From positions 1-32,424 of the IMG/VR virus record IMGVR_UViG_3300029258_003820: a stretch of 32,424 nucleotides of DNA; one strand, given 5' to 3'. Numbering within the stretch: the stretch's first letter is position 1; each line of letters begins with the position of its first letter. Position numbers and translations under genes: made by a program. This DNA comes from a virus. Positions 19,289-28,086 of this stretch are shown in pieces. Under the pieces are notes generated by a model. The model searched no databases, was not told the DNA's origin, and saw only the letters and a list, made by a program, of their open reading frames with translations.

Positions 19289-21436
19289 ATGGCAACATAT
19301 ACAACAGCAGCAGCGGATGATAATTTAAAAGGTGATGACAAGATACTGGCCGAGGCTAAGACCCGTTACACTATATGCCAGGATAACGATACCAAGCTGC
19401 GATCAGACTCCAGTGATGACATCAAGTTTTTCGTAGGTGAGCAGTGGTCATCCACAGCCCTGGAAGAGAGAGCAGCAGATAGACGCCCCGCATTAACGAT
19501 TAATAAGCTTCCAGCAGTATGCCAACAGGTGGTAAATTCCATCAGACGTAACAGGCCAGCTATTAAGGTCAGAGCAGTCGATTCGGCCACAGACCCCAAG
19601 ACTGCAGAATTGATCAATGGCATGACCCGTAACATCATGGCATCAAATGATGTTAAGAGCGCGATGGATACAGCCCTCGAATATGCTGTTATCTGTGGTC
19701 AAGGATATTTCCGTATACACACAGATTATGTTGATCCTGAGTCATTCGATCAAGAAATTATGGTTTCAAGGATTGATAATCCTCTCTCAGTATATATACC
19801 GTTTCATTTATGTCACGAAGCGGACCTGTCCGATATGCCTTATGCCTTTATTAGATTCTCCATGTCAAAAGACGAGTTTAAAGAGAAATATGGAGAAAAG
19901 GCCCAAAATGACCTACAGGAGTGGGAAGATGGTGGTGAAGGTGATTCCAATTGGGTTGAAGAAGATGTGGTATGGTTAGCTGAATACTTCTGCATAAAGG
20001 AAGAATCTAAGACATTATATCAATTATCAGATGGATCTACGACCTTTGATAAGGATGAGATAGAGCAACAGACCGAGCAGTATGATCAGATGGGTAATCT
20101 AATACCTCCTCTGACAATTGTAGCAGAACGTGAGACGGTAGCCAAAAAGACTATGTGGTATCTCATGTCGGGTTCTACTATTCTCGAATCAAAAGAGTTC
20201 CCGTCCCCATACATACCAATCATACCGGTCTTAGGATGGGAAATTAATGTTGATGGCCGTAAGGAGCTCTTATCACTTATTAGACAGGCTAAGGACCCGC
20301 AGAGGCATTATAACTTCTATAAGAGCATGGAGGCTGAGATTATATCACTATCTCCAAAAACTCCATGGCTTGCAGCATTAGGCCAGTTAGAGGGCTTCGA
20401 AGATAAATGGGCCATGGCCAATGTGAAGAATTTCTCGGTCCTGGAATACAATCCAATTGATGCAGCAGGACAGCAAGTAGCTCCCCCAAGACGTATTGAT
20501 CCACCAGCGATCCCTTCAGCAGCTATTAATGCTATGAGAGAGTCCGCTGATGACATCAAAGCGGTCACAGGTATCCATGATGCCTCGATGGGTGCACAAG
20601 GTAATGAGAGCTCTGGTAGAGCGATTATAGCACGACAGAAGATGGGTGATAATGCTACATGGCATTTCCAAGATTCTCTGACCCGTGCCGTGAAACTTAT
20701 GGGCCGTATCATTGTTGATCTTATCCCAAAGATATATGACGTACCCAGAGCGATCAGAATCCTCGGTGAGGATGAAGTGGACTCTATAGTAATGGTTAAT
20801 CAGCTCCATTTTGATGAAGAAGATGGCGAAAACAAACTCTATGACATGACCGTTGGTAAGTATGACGTGACAGTTGACGTAGGTCCGAGTTATGAGTCCA
20901 AACGCATGGAGGTTGCAGAAAATCTTACTAATATCATACAGGCAATCCCAAATATGGGACAGGTCGCATCGGACATCCTGGTACGTAACCTTGATTTTCC
21001 TGGTGCCTCTGAGCTTGCAGACAGATTAAAACGTACAATACCTCCTAATCTCTTAGAGGATCCTAACAGTAAGCCTAATAAGATCTCTGAGGAAGAGGTC
21101 AGAATGATTATACAGGACCTGCAAGGTCTCCAGCAGCAGTTACAGTTGGCTGGGCAAGAGAAAGAGCAGCTTATAGGCACAATTAAGCGGTATGAGACAT
21201 TGCTTAAGAGTAAGGAGTTGGAATCTCGGACAAAGTTACAGACCGAGTCGATGCGTAATCAGACAGCTATCCAGACCCAACGCATGAAGCTGATGCAAGA
21301 AAAAATGAAGAATGATCAAGAAGATGAAATGAAGATGATTGATACAGCTATGAAAATGACAGATTCCAGGTCCGGTCCAGCTCGGCCGAACCTGAGTGAT
21401 AGATACGAGCAGGGTCCAGCCCCCATGGCTGAGTAG
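19289..21436 (+). CDS. Portal protein (P22 gp1-like)
   Basis: This 715-residue dodecameric DNA-entry channel subunit is very close in length to P22 gp1 (725). Typical P22-portal features are the N-terminal DIKFFVGEQWSS and RPALTINKLPAVCQQVVNSIRRNRP, NMTR-type helices, the KTPWLAALGQLEGFEDKW region, the ASMGAQGNESSGRAI segment, and a long C-terminal Gln-rich coiled barrel (QDLQGLQQQLQLAGQEKEQL). I prefer the ATG at 19289; a GTG at 19259 (inside the terminator loop) would add ten residues. Neither has a good Shine-Dalgarno, the nearest purine run being GGGGG inside the terminator stem. Scaffold follows. Confidence 0.9.
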   Translation: MATYTTAAADDNLKGDDKILAEAKTRYTICQDNDTKLRSDSSDDIKFFVGEQWSSTALEERAADRRPALTINKLPAVCQQVVNSIRRNRPAIKVRAVDSATDPKTAELINGMTRNIMASNDVKSAMDTALEYAVICGQGYFRIHTDYVDPESFDQEIMVSRIDNPLSVYIPFHLCHEADLSDMPYAFIRFSMSKDEFKEKYGEKAQNDLQEWEDGGEGDSNWVEEDVVWLAEYFCIKEESKTLYQLSDGSTTFDKDEIEQQTEQYDQMGNLIPPLTIVAERETVAKKTMWYLMSGSTILESKEFPSPYIPIIPVLGWEINVDGRKELLSLIRQAKDPQRHYNFYKSMEAEIISLSPKTPWLAALGQLEGFEDKWAMANVKNFSVLEYNPIDAAGQQVAPPRRIDPPAIPSAAINAMRESADDIKAVTGIHDASMGAQGNESSGRAIIARQKMGDNATWHFQDSLTRAVKLMGRIIVDLIPKIYDVPRAIRILGEDEVDSIVMVNQLHFDEEDGENKLYDMTVGKYDVTVDVGPSYESKRMEVAENLTNIIQAIPNMGQVASDILVRNLDFPGASELADRLKRTIPPNLLEDPNSKPNKISEEEVRMIIQDLQGLQQQLQLAGQEKEQLIGTIKRYETLLKSKELESRTKLQTESMRNQTAIQTQRMKLMQEKMKNDQEDEMKMIDTAMKMTDSRSGPARPNLSDRYEQGPAPMAE

Positions 21437-21450
21437 AGAGGGGATTTAGT

Positions 21451-22320
21451 ATGCCGGAATTAACATTAGCAGACATCGAAGGTAAAGTCGAAGAAACAGA
21501 AGTAGAAGCTGTAGACGGTGACAATCAGCCTGAGGAAGAAGTCCAGGAAGAAGTCCAGGAAGAGGAACCTACAGACGAACAGTCTGGTGACGATGACTCT
21601 GATGATGCTAAAGAAGAAGAGTCCAAAGAAGAGGATCCAAAGCCTAAGAAGAAGGAGAATCACGACGAGAGGCGCTGGAAGAGGATCTTACAAGAGCGGG
21701 CCGAGTACAAGGCTAAGGCCGAGTTGTATGAAAAGCAATTTAACCAGCCTAAGCAGGAAGAACAGCAAGAAGGAGGAAGACCATCCAGAGCAGATTACGA
21801 TAATGATGAGGATTATGTAGACTCATTAACGACCTGGAAGGTAGAACAAAAATTAGCTGGAGTTAGACAGGAGCTAACACAGGAACAGATGCAAAGTCAG
21901 GCCCAGGCAAGTTGGGGTAGCAAGGTTGACCAGGCGAGAACGGATTATGCCGATTATGATACCGTCATGGAAGATGCCCAGGATATCCCGGTAACACCTG
22001 CAGTTGTAGAGGCATTACAGTCCTCCGAGATCGGAGCGGACGTAGCTTATTACCTGGCAAAGCACCCTGAAAAAGCTGAGAGACTTAATACGTTACCACC
22101 ATTGTCCCAGGTCCGAGAGATAGGCCGGATAGAGGCGTTGGTTGAGGGTAATAAGTCAGGAGCTCAGAAGAAGTCTGTGTCAAAAGCACCTGCACCAATA
22201 AAGCCGGTACGAAATACAGCATCTAAAGGCACCGGGAAAAAAAGCCTTGATGACATGAGCCCGTCTGAGTACATGGCTTATCGTAATAAACAGGAACAAT
22301 CACGCGGCAGACGTCGCTAA
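21451..22320 (+). CDS. Scaffolding protein
   Basis: This 289-residue assembly scaffold is highly helical. Residues ~10-65 are extremely acidic (EEEVQEEVQEEEP). A basic patch and long helix follow (DERRWKRILQERAEYKAKAELYEKQ), then a Gln-rich middle. It ends in a short basic segment (YMAYRNKQEQSRGRRR) like the coat-binding C-terminus of P22 gp8. Size (P22 gp8 is 303) and place between portal and coat support the role: it would direct procapsid assembly and then leave. GAGGGGA precedes the ATG. Confidence 0.85.
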   Translation: MPELTLADIEGKVEETEVEAVDGDNQPEEEVQEEVQEEEPTDEQSGDDDSDDAKEEESKEEDPKPKKKENHDERRWKRILQERAEYKAKAELYEKQFNQPKQEEQQEGGRPSRADYDNDEDYVDSLTTWKVEQKLAGVRQELTQEQMQSQAQASWGSKVDQARTDYADYDTVMEDAQDIPVTPAVVEALQSSEIGADVAYYLAKHPEKAERLNTLPPLSQVREIGRIEALVEGNKSGAQKKSVSKAPAPIKPVRNTASKGTGKKSLDDMSPSEYMAYRNKQEQSRGRRR

Positions 22321-22338
22321 AATAAGGACATAAATATT

Positions 22339-23562
22339 ATGGCTAACAGTTTTCTTTCACCAACAATTGTGACCAATGAGGCATTACGCATTCTTCACAA
22401 TAATCTCACCTTCGCAAAAGGTGTAAACAGAGCTTATGATAACAGTTTTGGTAACTCTGGAGCATCGGTCTCCGGAAAAATCGGACCGAGCCTCAGAATC
22501 AGAAAGCCAAACCGCTTTTCAGTTTCTTCTGGGTCTGCGCTTGATATCCAGGATACCAATGAGGAATACGTAACCCTTACTGTGTCAACACGCAGTCAGG
22601 TCGCGTTTAAATTTACCTCTGATGATCTCACATTAACTATCGATCAGTTCTCTGACCGATATCTTAAACCGGCCGGACTTGCTCTTGCCAGTAAGATTGA
22701 CCGTGATGGACTTACCCTTGCATCCCAGACTGTTTATAACAGTGTTGGTACACCTGGTACAAGCCCTAACGCAGCTCTCACATATCTTAACGCTGGTGTC
22801 AAGCTTGATGACAATGCTTGCCCTCGTGATGATATGCGCTATGCATGCATCAATCCAGCAGCACAGGCAGCAACAGTTAATGCTCTGACCGGTCTTTTCC
22901 AAAAATCAGACTTAATTGGTCAGCAGTATGAAAAAGGTGAGATGGGTACAGCTCTTGGTTTCGTCTTCAAAATGGACCAAAATGTTAACTCAATAACCAC
23001 AGGTACAGGTTGTGACGCAGCTGGTCTTACAGTTAAGGGTGCTACACAGAGTGGTGCATCGCTTCTTATTGATGCAACAACTGGTGACACTTTTAACGTC
23101 GGTGAGGTCTTCACCATCGCTGACGTTTATGGTGTTAACCCCGAAACTTTCCAAAGCACAGGCGAGTTGCAGCAGTTTGTTATCACAGCTGACGCAACAG
23201 CAGCAAGCTCAGAGGTCACATTGTCAATCAGCCCTGCGATCTATGCAACAACCAGTTCTTCTGGGAAACAGACCGTAACTGCTCTTCCTGCTGATGACGC
23301 GGCTATCACTATGTACGATACAACCGCTTCTACGGCAAGACCCCAAAATATCGCTTACCACAAGGACGCTTTCACTTTGGTGACCGCTGACTTACAGGTC
23401 CCGAACGGTGTTGACTTTGCTGCACGTAAAGTATATGACGGTATCTCTCTACGAGTTATACGTGATTACTCTATTAACAGTGATGAAATGCCATGTAGGC
23501 TGGATGTTCTTTCTGGTTGGAAAGAGCTTTACCCACAACATGCAGTTAAGATCTGGGGATAA
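22339..23562 (+). CDS. Major capsid (coat) protein, P22 gp5-like
   Basis: This 407-residue coat protein is close to P22 gp5 (430). The N-terminal MANSFLSPTIVTNEALRIL, an R-K-P-N-R-F/V-x-S strand, TFKFTSDDLTLTIDQFSDRY and a SKIDRDGLTLA helix are typical of the P22 coat family with the HK97 fold. An inserted beta domain lies at about 225-310 (TTGDTFNVGEVFTIADVYGVN). The end (RPQNIAYHKDAFTLVTADL, RDYSINSDEMPCRLDVLSGW) matches the family closely. It has the C-rich synonymous choice expected of a highly expressed gene. A hairpin follows the stop. Confidence 0.92.
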   Translation: MANSFLSPTIVTNEALRILHNNLTFAKGVNRAYDNSFGNSGASVSGKIGPSLRIRKPNRFSVSSGSALDIQDTNEEYVTLTVSTRSQVAFKFTSDDLTLTIDQFSDRYLKPAGLALASKIDRDGLTLASQTVYNSVGTPGTSPNAALTYLNAGVKLDDNACPRDDMRYACINPAAQAATVNALTGLFQKSDLIGQQYEKGEMGTALGFVFKMDQNVNSITTGTGCDAAGLTVKGATQSGASLLIDATTGDTFNVGEVFTIADVYGVNPETFQSTGELQQFVITADATAASSEVTLSISPAIYATTSSSGKQTVTALPADDAAITMYDTTASTARPQNIAYHKDAFTLVTADLQVPNGVDFAARKVYDGISLRVIRDYSINSDEMPCRLDVLSGWKELYPQHAVKIWG

Positions 23563-23575
23563 GTAATTAGTGTGT

Positions 23576-23597
23576 GAGAGGTCCTAAAAAGCCTCTC
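23576..23597 (+). terminator. Hairpin after the coat gene
   Basis: GAGAGG (23576-23581) pairs with CCTCTC (23592-23597) around a 10-base loop, with no T-tract. It lies 14 bases after the coat stop. It may stabilise the coat mRNA end or act as an attenuator between coat and downstream genes. Confidence 0.45.
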
Positions 23598-23659
23598 CAT
23601 ACATTTAACACAAGTAAATTTTAAAAATTAAATAATAAACTTTAGCAAAGGACCATATT

Positions 23660-23866
23660 ATGGCAGTTTATCAAGTATCTGATAACGGACCCGACGGAGC
23701 AGTTCTCGGCAAGTCCGCTACCGAAAAGGTAGCACTTTTTGGAGCAACCCCTGTCGTACAACAGTCTGCCGCTTCAGCACTTACTGGTGCCAGTGACAGT
23801 ACAGCAGTTGCGACAGCAGTCAATGCGATTAATACAGCCCTGACTAATCTCGGGATTGTAGCATAG
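23660..23866 (+). CDS. Small head fibre / decoration protein
   Basis: This 68-residue protein (MAVYQVSDNGPDGAVLGKSATEKVALFGATPVVQ..., AINTALTNLGI) carries the G-x-S-x-x-D/E-K-V-x-F/L-F-G-A-T-P-V-x-Q motif of the short phage head-fibre or decoration proteins (Phage_fiber_2-like), usually encoded next to the coat gene. It has a helical C-terminus and no Cys. The ATG is preceded by AAAGGA. It probably sits on the capsid surface. Confidence 0.65.
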   Translation: MAVYQVSDNGPDGAVLGKSATEKVALFGATPVVQQSAASALTGASDSTAVATAVNAINTALTNLGIVA

Positions 23867-23927
23867 TTGTTTTTCTTCCCTCCGATATGTGTGGGGCTGT
23901 AAAATGTCCCATGCATATTATTACCTT

Positions 23928-23937
23928 CCGGGCCCGG
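23928..23937. other. Perfect GC-only palindrome CCGGGCCCGG
   Basis: A 10-bp perfect palindrome of only G and C lies in the 101-bp gap between the head-fibre gene and the next gene. It could be a protein-binding site or a small mRNA hairpin core; nothing else marks it. Confidence 0.3.
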
Positions 23938-23967
23938 TCCCGAGCGATTTAACCAAGGAGTAAAAAA

Positions 23968-24231
23968 ATGTATGGATTTCCTAAACACATTTATCATGAG
24001 TCTTTTGATGGTGGTCGTAAAATAGCCTATAGTTTTTCGGAAGAGGAGAGGATCAAAGATGAAATCAATGCTTTTAACAATCCGAGAATTATCGAAATAC
24101 CTCCTATTAAAGACAGAGTATTACCTAAGGCTCCTGCTAAAAAGGCTCAGCCCAAAGCAAAAGGAAAGTCCAAAGCAAAAGGAAAGTCCAAAGGAAAAGT
24201 AAAGACACAGAATTTATTATTTACAATTTGA
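23968..24231 (+). CDS. Small protein with Lys-rich repeat tail
   Basis: This 87-residue protein has an N-terminal half (MYGFPKHIYHESFDGGRKIAYSF..., EEERIKDEINAFNNPRII) that is folded-looking. Residues 54-82 are a basic low-complexity tail built on KAKGKSK repeats (a DNA-level direct repeat of about 18 bp, AAAGGAAAGTCCAAAGCA). Such tails bind nucleic acid or acidic scaffold-type proteins. AAGGAG precedes the ATG. It lies between the head-fibre gene and the tail accessory factor, so it may be a minor head protein. No family is recognised. Confidence 0.55.
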   Translation: MYGFPKHIYHESFDGGRKIAYSFSEEERIKDEINAFNNPRIIEIPPIKDRVLPKAPAKKAQPKAKGKSKAKGKSKGKVKTQNLLFTI

Positions 24232-24243
24232 GGATGATAACCT

Positions 24244-24987
24244 ATGGCCACGACAGCTAACAGTATAATTAAGAGATCACTGAGATTACTTGGTGTATTA
24301 TCATCAGGGGCAGACCCCAATGCTGATGAAGCTAATGATGCATTAGAGGTCCTTAATGATATGTTGGATCAGTGGTCCAACCAAAAATTATTGATCTATG
24401 AGATTGTTAACAATCTTTTTGATATCACATCAGGTACATCAGACTATACTATAGGACCTGAGAGTTCCGGGGCCACATGGGAATCATCTGAGATAACAAG
24501 ACCTTTGATGATGCAGAAATATACGGCCTTTTGCAGGGATACCCGGACATCTTATGCTACCGATTACCCTATGGATTACTATCCTAATTCCCGATTTCAA
24601 TCCATTCTTCAGAAGAGTACATCCAGCACCTTTCCGGAGGCCTGGACAATTGATGGGGCTTATCCGGTCGCAACAATAAGATTATGGCCCGTACCTGAGA
24701 TGACCGGTCTTAAATTTGGTTTAAGTGAATGGGCCCAGCTCAAAAAGTTTTGTGCCTTAACAACATATGCTGATTTTCCTCCGGGGTATGTTTCCGCTAT
24801 GGCTTATAATCTGGCCTTAGAGCTTGCTCCAGAGTATGGGGTAGCCCCCAACGCAATTGTGGTTGATAAGTCTCGGGAGACAAAATATCTGCTTAAGAGG
24901 ACCAACCATAAAACAACATTAATGGCAGTGGATACTCCAATGCTTAGTAGGGGTACGTATAACATATACGCTGATGGAGAATACTAA
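24244..24987 (+). CDS. Tail accessory factor, P22 gp4-like
   Basis: This 247-residue head-tail connector factor would assemble under the portal after packaging. The N-terminal helical region (IIKRSLRLLGVLSSGADPNADEANDALEVLNDMLDQW) is diagnostic for the P22 Tail-4 family. It is followed by beta segments (SDYTIGP, ITRPLMMQK), a W-P-V-P-E strand (ATIRLWPVPE) and a FPPGYVSAMAYNLALELAPEYG helix near the C-terminus. P22 gp4 is shorter (166), so this is the longer form found in many relatives. The stop overlaps the next ATG. Confidence 0.87.
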   Translation: MATTANSIIKRSLRLLGVLSSGADPNADEANDALEVLNDMLDQWSNQKLLIYEIVNNLFDITSGTSDYTIGPESSGATWESSEITRPLMMQKYTAFCRDTRTSYATDYPMDYYPNSRFQSILQKSTSSTFPEAWTIDGAYPVATIRLWPVPEMTGLKFGLSEWAQLKKFCALTTYADFPPGYVSAMAYNLALELAPEYGVAPNAIVVDKSRETKYLLKRTNHKTTLMAVDTPMLSRGTYNIYADGEY

Positions 24988-26453
24988 TGGCCAAGATGGA
25001 TGTAGTTGGAGCCTTATATAAGGGTAGATATCTCGGTCTGGACGGACAAGAGTGTATTAACCTATATCCAGAGATGTCCGCCTCAGCAGGAGCAAAAAAT
25101 ACTGGTGCATTAATAGGTACCCCAGGTCTTAAACTCCTAAAAAATATAAGTAGCGGTGGTAATAGGGGTATGTATACTACGGCTATGGGCAGACTCTTAA
25201 TCGTATGTGGTAATACCCTATACGAGATGACCAAAAGCCTTAATGTAATTAATAGAGGTACTCTTAAGACCACAAAAGGTACTGTAAGCTTCGCTGAGAT
25301 TGATAAACAGCCTGATCCGACCTCTGCAGCGGTCTCACAGGTCATGCTTGTAGATGGTCTCCATGGGTACATATTTAATACTGCAACAAATGTTTTTTCG
25401 AAAATAACTGGTGATTATCTGGCCGGAACCTCTGTGATATCACAGAACGGCTTTTTCATTCAAAATATTAACGGGTCCAATAAGGTCATATACAGTAATT
25501 ATCTGGATGGTCTGACCTGGTCATCGAGCCTTAATTATCTTGCTGCAGAATCATCTCCAGACCCGGTCCTAAGCCTATTTCTGCTCAATAATCAGGTCTG
25601 GGTAATGAACAGTAAATCAATAGAGTTATGGGACTTTACCGGTGATCCTAATTTATTGTGGAGGAGATCCGGTGTAGGGTATATCAATACTGGCGTGTCC
25701 GGTAAGTATGCGGCATCTACAATTAATGGTACAATAGCTTGGCTTGGGACCGATAACGGTAATAACATGGTGTGGATGTCAGGCGGGTCATATAACCCTA
25801 CACGGATATCAACACATGCTATTGAGTATATACTCGGTAAGATGGATCTATCGGATTGTATCTCATTTGCATATCAGCAGGAGGGGCATCAATTTTTTGT
25901 CTTTAATTTCCAGACCTCTAATCGGACCCTTGTATATGACGTATCGACATCAATGTGGCATGAGAGAGGGTCTTATAACCCTACTGACGGAGAGAATGAT
26001 CGCCACAGAGCCTTGTATACTACCCCATGGGACTCAAAGGTCATTGTTGGTGACAATGCTAATGGTTATATATATGAGTGGTCTCTTGAGCAGTATACGG
26101 ACAATGGTAGGGTAATTAAGAGGGTCAGGACCTGTCCCCACATACATACTGATAGAAAAAAGATAAGATTCCACCAAATTGAGTTGGATCTTGTCAAAGG
26201 TTATGGTCTTAATGGTACATCTGATACCTATGGCTCTGACCCAGAGGTCATGCTCACATACTCTGATGATGGGGGATATAATTATCTTCCTCATGAATAT
26301 AGAGCAAAGGTCGGAAAAATAGGGGCTCGGTCTGGTTGTGTTGAGTATTACAGACTGGGTATGTCCAAGGACCGGGTACATAGATTTACTATGACCGATC
26401 CGGTCCGTTGGTGTATTATTGATGGGTCAATGAAGATAACGGTGGAGTCATAA
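24987..26453 (+). CDS. Packaged-DNA stabilisation protein, P22 gp10-like
   Basis: This 488-residue hub protein is close to P22 gp10 (472) and plugs and seals the portal after gp4. The N-terminus (GALYKGRYLGLDGQECINLYPEM, GTPGLKLL) is typical of the Phage_stabilise family. Beta-propeller-like strands follow with W-V-M-N-S-K-S-I-E-L-W-D-F-T-G and WHERGSYN, and a KKIRFHQIELDL segment lies near the C-terminus. It overlaps both neighbours by the start/stop TAATG, forming a tight gp4-gp10 pair. Confidence 0.88.
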   Translation: MAKMDVVGALYKGRYLGLDGQECINLYPEMSASAGAKNTGALIGTPGLKLLKNISSGGNRGMYTTAMGRLLIVCGNTLYEMTKSLNVINRGTLKTTKGTVSFAEIDKQPDPTSAAVSQVMLVDGLHGYIFNTATNVFSKITGDYLAGTSVISQNGFFIQNINGSNKVIYSNYLDGLTWSSSLNYLAAESSPDPVLSLFLLNNQVWVMNSKSIELWDFTGDPNLLWRRSGVGYINTGVSGKYAASTINGTIAWLGTDNGNNMVWMSGGSYNPTRISTHAIEYILGKMDLSDCISFAYQQEGHQFFVFNFQTSNRTLVYDVSTSMWHERGSYNPTDGENDRHRALYTTPWDSKVIVGDNANGYIYEWSLEQYTDNGRVIKRVRTCPHIHTDRKKIRFHQIELDLVKGYGLNGTSDTYGSDPEVMLTYSDDGGYNYLPHEYRAKVGKIGARSGCVEYYRLGMSKDRVHRFTMTDPVRWCIIDGSMKITVES

Positions 26454-26824
26454 TGCCAACATCTGCTATTACAGGTCTGACCGGGATTAATGTGGAAGTT
26501 TCCGGACCTCCACCTATTAGGACTCCGATATATCCTTCGGTCCAAGACCCGATGAATTGGCAGTGGGCTAAATGGTTTAATAATCTTGATACAACGGGCG
26601 GTGGTAGTAGTGGAACAGGGACAGGAGATCAAGGTGCAACAGGAATCAGAGGTATTCCAGGACCGGACGGAGCCGATGGAGCTCAAGGCCTTCCTGGAGA
26701 TGATGGGGAGCAAGGTATACAAGGAGTCACAGGATTACAAGGACCTCAAAGATTTGGTATAGATGGTGGATCTGCATCATCAACATACTTAACAATACAA
26801 AACTATGACGGCGGTGGAGCATAA
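26453..26824 (+). CDS. Short collagen-like tail protein
   Basis: This is a 123-residue protein. The N-terminal ~45 residues (PPIRTPIYPSVQDPMNWQWAKWFNNLD) probably attach it to the tail. A Gly/Ser linker leads into 14 or so Gly-X-Y triplets (GDQGATGIRGIPGPDGADG...) that, unlike the other fibres here, contain Pro. It ends in FGIDGGSASSTY...YDGGGA, a D-G-G-x-A-S terminal motif recurrent in phage neck and tail proteins. Its start overlaps the gp10-like stop, and the next ATG is at +1. It is likely a linker between the hub and fibres. Confidence 0.7.
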   Translation: MPTSAITGLTGINVEVSGPPPIRTPIYPSVQDPMNWQWAKWFNNLDTTGGGSSGTGTGDQGATGIRGIPGPDGADGAQGLPGDDGEQGIQGVTGLQGPQRFGIDGGSASSTYLTIQNYDGGGA

Positions 26825-27799
26825 ATGGCTGAAATCATACAATTAAGACGCGATACATCTGCTAACTGGAATTCCTCGGACCCAATTCTTGCACAAGGTG
26901 AAATGGGTATTGAGCTTGATACATCACAAGCCAAGATAGGTGATGCCGAGTCTACCTGGTCCGAGTTACCTTATTGGGCTTTCGGATCTACAGGTATTCA
27001 AGGTCTGACTGGTTTACAAGGCATTAAGGGTGATACTGGTATTATAGGTCTGACCGGTGAGACTGGAATCTTAGGTCTTCAGGGCGTGACCGGTATCCTC
27101 GGTATAGATGGTGTGACCGGATTACAAGGTATCCAAGGTGAGACTGGAATCTTAGGTCTTCAGGGCGTGACCGGTATCCTCGGTATAGATGGTGTGACCG
27201 GATTACAAGGTATCCAAGGTGGAACTGGAATCTTAGGTCTTCAGGGTAGTACAGGTATTAGGGGTGTGACTGGTATTGTTCCAATTTCTGACACATTTAA
27301 TCCTATGCCAGCAGTTACAAGTACCGTCTCGCTACATTGGTCAGAGACCGATGATGCCTTTTATGCCGGTGTAACCGGTGCGGTTGGTAAATGGGTCCAG
27401 ATATCGGCTGGTAGTATGAGGGGTGTGACCGGTATTAGAGGCGACTCTGTAAGTTTAAATTTTTCATCATCGGCTCCTATAGGAGCTGTTGCTACTGGAA
27501 TTATGGGTCAGGCAACTATCCCATTTAATTGTGAGTTTGATTCATGGCAATTATTATCGGACAAGACCTGTAACATAGAGGTTGATTTCGAAAAAACTGA
27601 TTATGCGTCTTATCCGTCTTATACTAATGTGCATGGATCTACAGGTCTTTATATTGAGGATAATGTTAAAAATTCAGGAACTCCGACCTGGTGGTCAAAT
27701 GCTACGGCGTCTGCTGGTGATATAGTTAAAGCGACATTAAGGGGCTCTGATGCAACAGCAACAAATATATCGCTTAATATTGGTTATAAATCAACATAA
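26825..27799 (+). CDS. Collagen-like tail fibre with MEIQLRR-type N-terminus
   Basis: This is a 324-residue protein. Residues 1-55 (MAEIIQLRRDTSANWNSSDPILAQGEMGIELDT, KIGDAESTWSELPYW) form the phage fibre N-terminal domain seen in Mtd-like and many tail fibres. Residues ~56-155 are Thr/Leu/Ile-rich Gly-X-Y repeats with an 81-bp tandem duplication. A globular insert (SLHWSETDDAFYAGVTG, KWVQISAGSMRG) resembles that of the 922-residue fibre. The last ~110 residues (IMGQATIPFNCEFDSWQLLSDKTCNIEVDFE) are a beta-sandwich tip. It is probably trimeric. Confidence 0.82.
   Translation: MAEIIQLRRDTSANWNSSDPILAQGEMGIELDTSQAKIGDAESTWSELPYWAFGSTGIQGLTGLQGIKGDTGIIGLTGETGILGLQGVTGILGIDGVTGLQGIQGETGILGLQGVTGILGIDGVTGLQGIQGGTGILGLQGSTGIRGVTGIVPISDTFNPMPAVTSTVSLHWSETDDAFYAGVTGAVGKWVQISAGSMRGVTGIRGDSVSLNFSSSAPIGAVATGIMGQATIPFNCEFDSWQLLSDKTCNIEVDFEKTDYASYPSYTNVHGSTGLYIEDNVKNSGTPTWWSNATASAGDIVKATLRGSDATATNISLNIGYKST
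27056..27217 (+). repeat. Exact 81-bp tandem duplication in fibre gene
   Basis: Bases 27056-27136 and 27137-27217 are identical over 81 bp (27 codons, nine Gly-X-Y triplets). A third, partial and altered copy starts at 27218. The absence of synonymous change shows the duplication is recent. Confidence 0.9.
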
Positions 27800-27810
27800 G
27801 GAGTAGCATA

Positions 27811-28086
27811 ATGTACGAGGCATCAACATCAGTGGTACCAGACAGCACGGCAGTCATACCCGGGGGAGTGGTATTACCTACGGTCCGATACGCGGCCCCG
27901 TCCGGTACATTAGCTCTTGGTGATACAATTAATGGTAAGATAACAGTGACGGACTCATCGGGCAGTATTAAGCCTCTTGATTATGATGGGGAATTTGAGG
28001 TCAGACTTAATGATTGGCCAGAGGACCCAGATGAGGAGATTTTAGCGGTCCTAAAGCTTAACTTTGTGCGAGCCCGGAGACCTTAA
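27811..28086 (+). CDS. Small beta-rich protein, unknown
   Basis: This 91-residue protein (MYEASTSVVPDSTAVIPGGVV..., GDTINGKITVTDSSG, FEVRLNDWPEDPDEEILAVLKL) looks like a single small beta domain with no Cys and no membrane span. AAGGAGT precedes the start, and the stop overlaps the next gene's ATG (TAATGG). Like the 61-residue protein at 7780, it is a small gene placed directly before a member of the paralogous domain family, but the two small proteins do not look alike. The function is unknown. Confidence 0.6.
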   Translation: MYEASTSVVPDSTAVIPGGVVLPTVRYAAPSGTLALGDTINGKITVTDSSGSIKPLDYDGEFEVRLNDWPEDPDEEILAVLKLNFVRARRP

